DNA of 7,249 nucleotides, taken from an uncultured Collinsella sp. Its GTDB lineage: Bacteria > Actinomycetota > Coriobacteriia > Coriobacteriales > Coriobacteriaceae. Below are positions 1 through 4,572 of the stretch, piece by piece. The notes below the pieces were generated by a model, which worked only from the letters and a program-made list of their open reading frames with translations, was not told the DNA's origin and did no database searches. The translations under genes were made by a program, and so were the position numbers. Positions within the stretch are counted from its first letter, which is position 1; each line of letters starts with the position of its first letter. Where the stretch lies: NCBI GenBank assembly GCA_902470925.1, contig CABRIF010000114.1:1-7249 (forward strand). Reading direction: 5' to 3'.

Positions 1-2
1 AC

Positions 3-995
3 CCCTCCCCCGCCCAGGACGGTGCAGCGGCGGCGCCCGCCGCGAGCCAAACCAGCACGGCTGCCAACCAGCTCATCTGGCTCGAGCCGGTCTTTCACGG
101 CAAGATCTGGGGCGGCCGCCGGCTCGAGACCGCCTACGGCTACCGCATCCCCGCTGGCCCCGTGGGCGAATGCTGGGCGATCTCGGCGCATCCCAACGGC
201 GTGTGCCGCATCGCCGAGGGCCCCTTCGCCGGCCAGACCCTCGCCTGGCTGTGGGACAACCACCGCGAGATATTCGGCGATCTGGAGGGCGACGTCTTCC
301 CGCTGCTGATCAAGATTCTCGACGCCGAGGGCGACCTATCCATTCAGGTCCACCCCGACGACGCCTACGCCGCCGAGCACGAGCACGGCAGCCTGGGCAA
401 GAAGGAGTGCTGGTACGTGCTGGATGCCGCCCCGGACGGCACCATCATCGTTGGGCAGCGAGCCCACAACCGCACCGAGTTCGCCCAGATGATCGAAGAG
501 GGGCGCTGGAATGACCTGCTGAACGAGGTCCCCATCAAGGCGGGCGATTTCTTCCAGATCGACCCGGGCACCGTGCACGCCATCAAGGCGGGCACGCTGA
601 TCCTGGAAACCCAGCAGTCCAGCGACATCACCTACCGCGTCTACGACTACGACCGCACCGGCGATGACGGCAAGCCCCGCCCGCTGCACATCGCCCAGTC
701 GATCGACGTGGTGGACTACGAAGCCGAGGCTCCCACCTCCGGCACCGTCACCGCCCCGGAGGTCGACGGCATCACGCGCCTGGCAACCACCGACCGCTAC
801 ACCGTGGAGCGCGTGCGCGTGAACGGCCCGCGCACGCTGGCGCAAACGCACCCGTTCTACTGCGTCTCGGTCATCGACGGCGCCGGCACCATCTGCGGAC
901 GCGCCGTCCACGCCGGCTCGCACCTGCTCGCGCCCTCCACCGTCGAGGTCCTGGAGCTCGACGGTGACATGACCCTCATCTGCAGCTGGGTCTAG
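3..995 (+). CDS. manA: Mannose-6-phosphate isomerase, class I (5' partial)
   Basis: Zinc-dependent cytosolic enzyme interconverting mannose 6-phosphate and fructose 6-phosphate. The frame is open from base 3 with no ATG, GTG or TTG before the GTG at 162. That GTG is the valine of the conserved V-G-E-C-W segment, so it is not the start, and the true start lies left of the window. Visible residues show the family core: F-H-G-K-I-W-G-G near residues 31-38, then zinc ligands in Q-V-H-P-D-D (Q115, H117), K-K-E-C-W-Y (E135) and G-T-V-H-A-I (H192), followed by E-T-Q-Q-S-S-D-I-T-Y-R. From L-I-W-L-E-P onward about 307 residues remain, matching the short Bacillus ManA type (about 315). The 23 residues before it are Ala/Ser/Thr/Gln-rich, suggesting an N-terminal extension or a linker from an upstream domain. 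The gene is convergent with the histidine kinase gene. Confidence 0.93.
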   Translation, partial: PSPAQDGAAAAPAASQTSTAANQLIWLEPVFHGKIWGGRRLETAYGYRIPAGPVGECWAISAHPNGVCRIAEGPFAGQTLAWLWDNHREIFGDLEGDVFPLLIKILDAEGDLSIQVHPDDAYAAEHEHGSLGKKECWYVLDAAPDGTIIVGQRAHNRTEFAQMIEEGRWNDLLNEVPIKAGDFFQIDPGTVHAIKAGTLILETQQSSDITYRVYDYDRTGDDGKPRPLHIAQSIDVVDYEAEAPTSGTVTAPEVDGITRLATTDRYTVERVRVNGPRTLAQTHPFYCVSVIDGAGTICGRAVHAGSHLLAPSTVEVLELDGDMTLICSWV

Positions 996-1216
996 CGCGC
1001 AACATCGCGGGTCGCGGCCCTCGGCCGGCGTGAGCGACCCGCATTACGGCCCTCGGCCGGCGCCACGACCCGCGGTCGACGGTCGGCTGTCGACGTTCGA
1101 CGTTTAGCGTGCGGTGTGCGGCGTGCGGCGTTCGACGGGCGGTGTGCGGCGCGCGGCGGGCGGAGCAGCATCGAACCGAACGCTGCCACGCTGCAGCCGC
1201 CCGCGCCTGCGCGAGC
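996..1216. repeat. GC-rich repeat region between convergent genes
   Basis: I see no gene in these 221 bases. They hold a 15-bp direct repeat GGCCCTCGGCCGGCG at 1016-1030 and 1048-1062, and a 9-bp inverted pair GCGGGTCGC / GCGACCCGC at 1007-1015 and 1034-1042. A second imperfect tandem repeat follows: CGTTCGACG at 1094-1102 and 1129-1137, each followed by GCGGTGTGCGGCG at 1111-1123 and 1139-1151. An 8-bp inverted pair at 1156-1163 and 1197-1204 encloses a smaller GCTGC/GCAGC stem. No U-tract follows any of these stems, so a classical intrinsic terminator is not shown. The position between two converging stop codons would still suit transcription ending from both sides. Confidence 0.6.
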
Positions 1217-1221
1217 CTACG
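1206..1221 (-). repeat. 16-bp inverted repeat, left copy
   Basis: Read on the minus strand this is CGTAGGCTCGCGCAGG, which includes the TAG stop codon of the histidine kinase gene. An exact copy lies on the plus strand at 3164-3179, so the two copies are inverted and bracket the two-component operon. Confidence 0.6.
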
Positions 1222-2293
1222 CCTCGAAGTAGTGCATCTTGTTGGTGGCGAACGCGATCGTCACGCAGAACCCCGCGCCCTCCTCGGAGCTCGCGGCAAC
1301 CTCCAGCCCCATCTTGGCGCACAGCCGCTGCACCAGGTACAGACCTATGCCCGTGCTACGCTTGGCCTGCCGTCCGTTCGCTCCGGTGAACCCGCGGTCG
1401 AACACGCGCGGCAGGTCGGCCGCCGACACACCGCATCCGTTATCGCGCACCGCCAGCTCGATGCGCTCGCGCGCCAGCCCCTCATCCACAAGCCGCGACG
1501 AGAACTCGATCTGCCCGCCTTCGAGCGGCGCATACTTCACGCTGTTTTGAATCAGCTGCCCCAAGATGAACGCCATCCACTTTTCATCCGTGAACACCAC
1601 CCGGTCCAGATCGCCCAGCACCGGCACCACATGCGCGCCGATCAACAGGCGCGCGTTCGCCTTCACGGCCTCCGTCACCAGCGCGCGCAGCCCGTACGAG
1701 CGAATGAGGTAGTCGCGATCGAGCGACTCGGAACGCGCGAAATAGAGCGCCTGCTCGATAAAGCCCTCCACGCGCCCCAGCTCCTCGCCGAGCGCCTCCG
1801 TCTTGGCCACCAACACCTCACCCGACACCTCGGCCCCGCTCACCGCCGCTTCCTCGGCCAGGTTGTCGAGCATGAGATGGGCCGCGGCAAGCGGGCTTTT
1901 GGCCTCGTGCACCCAAGTTTCCACGTATTCGCGATAGTCGAGCGTCTGCCGACGGGCAAGCGCCACGTCGTCGTTGGCCGCCTTGGCCACCACCCGCAGC
2001 GCATCGAACGCGATCTGCCCCTCAAGATAGTCGGGCTCTGCCACCATCTCGGTGATCCACAGCGGGTGCTCGACGTCCTCGGCGCACTCGATCAGGCGGG
2101 AGAGAAACGGGCGCCGGCGCCGATAGTCGACAACGAGCGCCAGCGCGCCGCACAGCAGCAGCGTGATGGTCACCAACAGCACCAGCTCGCCACTGGCCGC
2201 CGTGGTGTTCAGCATGATATTGCACATGAGAATGGCGAACGCCATGATGCTCACCTGCGGCCAGCAGGAGCGCACGTACCGCCCGAACGTCAT
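1217..2293 (-). CDS. Intramembrane-sensing histidine kinase, BceS-like
   Basis: Membrane sensor kinase of 358 residues, partner of the response regulator encoded just upstream. Two hydrophobic segments (about residues 15-33 and 37-56) are separated by only a few residues, leaving no extracellular sensor domain, which is the hallmark of intramembrane-sensing kinases. The phosphoacceptor is H129 in E-T-W-V-H-E-A-K-S-P-L. The ATPase domain has the N box (Q-N-S-V-K-Y, N250), the G1 box D-N-G-C-G (284-288) followed by R-V-F-D-R-G-F-T-G-A-N-G-R, and the G2 box T-G-I-G-L-Y-L (314-320). The G-F-T-G-x-N-G-R segment is typical of the BceS/VraS-like bacitracin and antimicrobial-peptide sensors of Gram-positives. 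The ATG lies 9 bases after the regulator stop, with a GGGGG ribosome site in the gap, so the two are co-transcribed. No BceAB-type ABC transporter adjoins it here. The ligand cannot be told from sequence. Confidence 0.93.
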   Translation of the reverse strand: MTFGRYVRSCWPQVSIMAFAILMCNIMLNTTAASGELVLLVTITLLLCGALALVVDYRRRRPFLSRLIECAEDVEHPLWITEMVAEPDYLEGQIAFDALRVVAKAANDDVALARRQTLDYREYVETWVHEAKSPLAAAHLMLDNLAEEAAVSGAEVSGEVLVAKTEALGEELGRVEGFIEQALYFARSESLDRDYLIRSYGLRALVTEAVKANARLLIGAHVVPVLGDLDRVVFTDEKWMAFILGQLIQNSVKYAPLEGGQIEFSSRLVDEGLARERIELAVRDNGCGVSAADLPRVFDRGFTGANGRQAKRSTGIGLYLVQRLCAKMGLEVAASSEEGAGFCVTIAFATNKMHYFEA

Positions 2294-2302
2294 ACGCGCC
2301 CC

Positions 2303-2971
2303 CTACACCGAATAGCCGCGGCCGCGATGCGTGGTGAGATAGCCCGTCACGCCGATTCTCTCCAAGGTGCCGCGCAGGCGGTTGATGTTCACCGTCAGGG
2401 TGTTGTCGTCCACGAAGGCGTCCGAATCCCACAGGTCGCGCATGATGGCCTCGCGGCTCACGATCGCACCGGCGCGGCTCATGAGCAGCGCCAAGATCCG
2501 CATCTCGTTCTTCGTGAGCTCGACCTGCCTGTCACCTGCGCTGGCAACCGAGCGGGAGAGGTCGAGCGAAAGGCCGTTGTGCTCCAGCACGCGGCCGGCA
2601 TCCGAGCCGCCCTGCGCACGGCGCAGCAGCGCCTGGATGCGCGCCACGAGCACGCGGGCGCTGTATGGTTTGGAGATGAAGTCATCGGCGCCCATGGTCA
2701 TGCTCATGACCTCATCGACCTCGGTCACGCGCGAGGTCAGCACCACGATCGGCACCTCCGAGCGCTGGCGCAGCTCACGGCAGATGAGCTGGCCGTCGGT
2801 ACCCGGCAAGGTGAGATCGAGCAGCACCAGATCGGGAGCGGCCCGCTCAACATCGTCCGCAACCTGGTCGAACGTCAGGCAGTAGGTGACCTCGAAACCC
2901 TGGCGCTCCAGCACTTCGATCACCTCGTTGCGAATCGCCGCGTCGTCCTCGACGACGAAAATGCGCGCCAT
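2303..2971 (-). CDS. OmpR-family response regulator, BceR-like
   Basis: DNA-binding regulator of 222 residues that should receive phosphate from the adjacent kinase. The N-terminal receiver domain (about 1-118) has the acidic pair at D9/D10, phosphoacceptor D52 in L-L-D-L-T-L-P-G, T79 and the invariant K101 in S-K-P-Y. The C-terminal winged helix (about 128-222) includes V-E-L-T-K-N-E-M-R-I-L, D-D-N-T-L-T-V-N-I-N-R-L-R and T-H-R-G-R-G-Y. The D-D-N-T-L-T-V-N-I-N-R-L-R stretch is characteristic of the BceR branch. I chose the ATG at 2971 because GAGGGG sits four bases before it. An in-frame ATG at 2995 would add eight residues but lacks a well-spaced ribosome site. It is the first gene of the operon. 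Three phased 10-bp repeats lie 42-71 bases upstream. Confidence 0.94.
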   Translation of the reverse strand: MARIFVVEDDAAIRNEVIEVLERQGFEVTYCLTFDQVADDVERAAPDLVLLDLTLPGTDGQLICRELRQRSEVPIVVLTSRVTEVDEVMSMTMGADDFISKPYSARVLVARIQALLRRAQGGSDAGRVLEHNGLSLDLSRSVASAGDRQVELTKNEMRILALLMSRAGAIVSREAIMRDLWDSDAFVDDNTLTVNINRLRGTLERIGVTGYLTTHRGRGYSV

Positions 2972-2975
2972 GGCA

Positions 2976-2981
2976 CCCCTC
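2976..2981 (-). promoter_or_regulatory. Ribosome binding site deciding the regulator start
   Basis: GAGGGG on the minus strand, four bases before the ATG at 2971. It favours this start over the upstream in-frame ATG at 2995. Confidence 0.7.
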
Positions 2982-3012
2982 GCTTCCGCCGGCATCCCGC
3001 CCGCCGGCCCCT

Positions 3013-3042
3013 TGGTTCAACCTGGTACAGCATGGTAGCACG
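3013..3042. promoter_or_regulatory. Three phased 10-bp direct repeats, candidate operator
   Basis: Three abutting 10-mers share a TGGT(T/A) head: TGGTTCAACC (3013-3022), TGGTACAGCA (3023-3032) and TGGTAGCACG (3033-3042). The exact 10-base period puts the heads on one face of the helix. OmpR-family regulators commonly bind tandem direct half-sites spaced 10-11 bases, and this array lies 42-71 bases upstream of such a regulator's own start codon. Autoregulation is therefore a reasonable inference, but the motif is short and no second example is visible in the window. Confidence 0.4.
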
Positions 3043-3163
3043 CACGCCGGCATGCAATCCGAACAGAACGGTAAGGTAGCGAGGCGAGAAAGCGCGGATT
3101 GGGGGCACCTGGCCCGCACGGGACGAACCGAGCGGCGCGCACGACCCATGCGGCAGCGAAAGA

Positions 3164-3179
3164 CGTAGGCTCGCGCAGG
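3164..3179 (+). repeat. 16-bp inverted repeat, right copy
   Basis: CGTAGGCTCGCGCAGG on the plus strand, an exact inverted match to 1206-1221. The match stops sharply on both sides, apart from a vague GC-rich resemblance downstream. Confidence 0.6.
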
Positions 3180-3193
3180 GACCGGGCTGCCAC

Positions 3194-3280
3194 CTGCCCC
3201 ATCAGGGTAGGCGTCTCGTCGCAGTAGCCGCCTCGTCAGGGCAGCCGTTCCATCGAACAACCGCCTCGTCAGGGCAGCCG
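3194..3280. repeat. 33-34-bp tandem repeat, three copies
   Basis: Two exact copies of CCGCCTCGTCAGGGCAGCCG lie at 3228-3247 and 3261-3280, a period of 33. A degenerate third copy starts at 3194 and matches about 14 of the 20 core bases. The array lies upstream of the two-component operon and downstream of the unknown gene. The 33-base period equals 11 codons, but the frames across it do not resemble a protein. Confidence 0.7.
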
Positions 3281-3363
3281 CAGCCCCCATGAGACAACCG
3301 GCGGCGCGCGGGCGCTTCCCTCAATCGGCTGCCCCGGCGCAGGCCCACCAGGCGCGCCCGGCC

Positions 3364-4227
3364 CTAGGCGAAGAGCTTGGCGCAGTCGGCAGCAAGGCGC
3401 TCGAGAGCGGCAGCGTCATCTTCTGCCGGAGTGCCGTCGGTCGCCGGAACCACACCGTGCTCATCCGACACCAAAAACAGCGCCGGGGTGTCCACGTGCG
3501 CGGCGATCGCATCCGCATCCAGCGCCACAGTGCCAGCTGCCGGCGCCGCAGACCCGTCTTGGCGCGCAGGCGCAGATGCCGTCGCGGCACTTGCTGCATT
3601 TCCGCAGGCAGGCGATACCGCCGCTGAATCCACCTTGGGCATCACCGCCGCAGCGAGCTCGGCCGTCGACACGCGTCCCACGCCCAAGCCGCGCGTCTGC
3701 GCCAGCTGCACCAAAAGATCCGCCGCGGCGCACAGCGGCTCATCGGTCCCAGCCGCCAACAGCACGCGCCCGGCCTGCACCGCACCGAGCAGCTCGGGCG
3801 CCACGCCCGTCTCGCCTGCCTCGGCGCGCGCATGCTCGGCGCGCGCCAGCAGCGCGGCGGAAGCGGCGTCGGGCAGCGGTTCATAGGCACCCACCGTCAT
3901 GGCGGCGTTGCCGTTCACGTCGATCACCAGCATGAGCACGCCGTCGTGCTCGGCATACGACCCTTCCGCCAGCGACCATTCCACATGCTGCTTGACCCAG
4001 GAGAGCATGTTGTGGGTCAGCGGCGCACCTTGCACGCGGCGCGCCGCCAGCGCACGAACATGCCGGTTGAGCAGCGGCACCCGCTTGCGAGCCATGCGCC
4101 AGCGACACACGAGCGCCGGCTCGTCGAGCGAGAAGCCCGCCGCCGCGCGCTCCTGCTCAGCGCAGAACGTCTCATACGCCCGCAGCTCGTCGTCGTTTTC
4201 GAAATATGCCTCAAGCCCCTCGGCCAT
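3364..4227 (-). CDS. Unrecognised 287-residue protein
   Basis: I do not recognise this family. Residues 1-30 are acidic and probably helical. A more conserved-looking core follows: V-C-R-W-R-M-A-R-K-R-V-P-L-L-N-R-H (about 40-56), L-T-H-N-M-L-S-W-V-K-Q-H-V-E-W (70-84) and D-G-V-L-M-L-V-I-D-V-N-G-N-A-A-M-T-V-G (95-113). A second segment, 143-196, contains V-L-L-A-A-G-T-D-E-P-L-C. An Ala/Ser/Pro-rich linker (about 199-236) leads to a small C-terminal segment (237-287) with T-P-A-L-F-L-V-S-D-E-H-G-V-V-P-A. There is no signal peptide or membrane segment, so it is probably cytosolic. I chose the ATG at 4227 because GAGAGGA precedes it by five bases. The frame stays open up to 4548, but that extension is Arg/Cys-rich, lacks a ribosome site and begins inside the purH terminator. 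It appears monocistronic. Confidence 0.8.
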   Translation of the reverse strand: MAEGLEAYFENDDELRAYETFCAEQERAAAGFSLDEPALVCRWRMARKRVPLLNRHVRALAARRVQGAPLTHNMLSWVKQHVEWSLAEGSYAEHDGVLMLVIDVNGNAAMTVGAYEPLPDAASAALLARAEHARAEAGETGVAPELLGAVQAGRVLLAAGTDEPLCAAADLLVQLAQTRGLGVGRVSTAELAAAVMPKVDSAAVSPACGNAASAATASAPARQDGSAAPAAGTVALDADAIAAHVDTPALFLVSDEHGVVPATDGTPAEDDAAALERLAADCAKLFA

Positions 4228-4232
4228 GGCTG

Positions 4233-4239
4233 TCCTCTC
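4233..4239 (-). promoter_or_regulatory. Ribosome binding site deciding the 287-residue start
   Basis: GAGAGGA on the minus strand, five bases before the ATG at 4227. It supports this start over any upstream start in the same open frame. Confidence 0.65.
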
Positions 4240-4381
4240 TCTCGATTCCAGTCCGCGACGCGCCGGCGCCCCGCTGATGCACCCGATCGGGCGCCGTCGA
4301 CATGGCACCCTTCTCGCCCCGACGCACCTCGCGGAGATGCTGGCGCCGCGATCGGCTGCGCCTGTGCTGCGCCGTCGCCCC

Positions 4382-4427
4382 CGCCTGCACCGCGGGCGGA
4401 GGCGCGTCTGCACCCGCGGTGCAGGCG
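4382..4427. repeat. 15-bp perfect inverted repeat with 16-base loop
   Basis: CGCCTGCACCGCGGG (4382-4396) pairs perfectly with CCCGCGGTGCAGGCG (4413-4427) around a 16-base spacer. No U-tract follows on either strand, so it is not a standard intrinsic terminator. It lies about 155 bases upstream of the unknown gene and could be a leader hairpin or a protein-binding site. Confidence 0.6.
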
Positions 4428-4491
4428 CCCGCACATCGGCGCCGCACGCGCATCTACCTGCGCCAACACCCGCCTTGCACACCTCGCATGC

Positions 4492-4561
4492 AAAAAGCCC
4501 CTCGCAGGCCAGCCGGCGCGCCCGCACCTGCGGACATGCGCCGATCACCCCTGCGAGGGGC
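4492..4561 (-). terminator. Rho-independent terminator of purH
   Basis: On the minus strand, just after the purH stop, GCCCCTCGCAGG (4561-4550) pairs with CCTGCGAGGGGC (4508-4497), a perfect 12-bp stem followed directly by five T (4496-4492). The 41-base loop is unusually long but folds further: CGGCGC/GCGCCG (4543-4538 and 4519-4514) encloses CCGC-AGGT-GCGG. The whole can stack as a long interrupted hairpin. The A-run is on the wrong side for plus-strand termination, so it acts for purH only. Confidence 0.85.
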
Positions 4562-4572
4562 CCGCCCGCCTG

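Larger units (their letters stand above)
2972..3363. other. Long spacer upstream of the two-component operon
   Basis: This 392-base stretch separates the stop of the unknown 287-residue gene from the regulator start, both on the minus strand. It is long for this compact layout and should hold the operon promoter. It contains three 10-bp direct repeats (3013-3042), one copy of a 16-bp inverted repeat (3164-3179) and a 33-34-bp tandem repeat (3194-3280). A weak minus-strand promoter guess is TTGCAT at 3057-3052 with CATGCT at 3034-3029, 17 bases apart, but each box matches consensus at only three of six positions. No convincing RNA gene or terminator with a U-tract is visible. A minus-strand frame stays open across the spacer (3290 down to 2847), but it runs into the regulator gene in another frame and I do not regard it as coding. 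Confidence 0.55.
4228..4572. other. Spacer between purH and the unknown gene
   Basis: These 345 bases hold the purH terminator (4492-4561), a 15-bp perfect inverted repeat (4382-4427) and a 10-bp palindrome CCCGATCGGG (4282-4291) lying 55-64 bases upstream of the unknown gene's start. A promoter for that gene is expected here, but I see no -35/-10 pair that I would defend. No tRNA or known riboswitch is recognisable. Confidence 0.55.

Noticed and set aside
162..164. GTG at 162 as the manA start
   Set aside because: It would remove the conserved F-x-x-x-x-W-G-G region. The codon encodes the valine of V-G-E-C-W inside the domain.
1109..3079. A 656-codon plus-strand open frame opposite the two-component operon
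   Set aside because: It is antisense to two genes with clear domain motifs. Its product is Arg/His/Gln-rich with no domain, and long antisense frames are expected at this GC content.
2847..3290. A minus-strand frame through the 33-bp repeats giving an 11-residue repeat peptide
   Set aside because: It runs out of frame into the regulator gene, is Arg/Ala-rich, and has no supporting ribosome site or domain.
4228..4548. N-terminal extension of the 3364-4227 gene up to 4548
   Set aside because: The extra residues are Arg/Cys/Ala-rich, the start lies inside the purH terminator stem region, and a good ribosome site sits directly before 4227.
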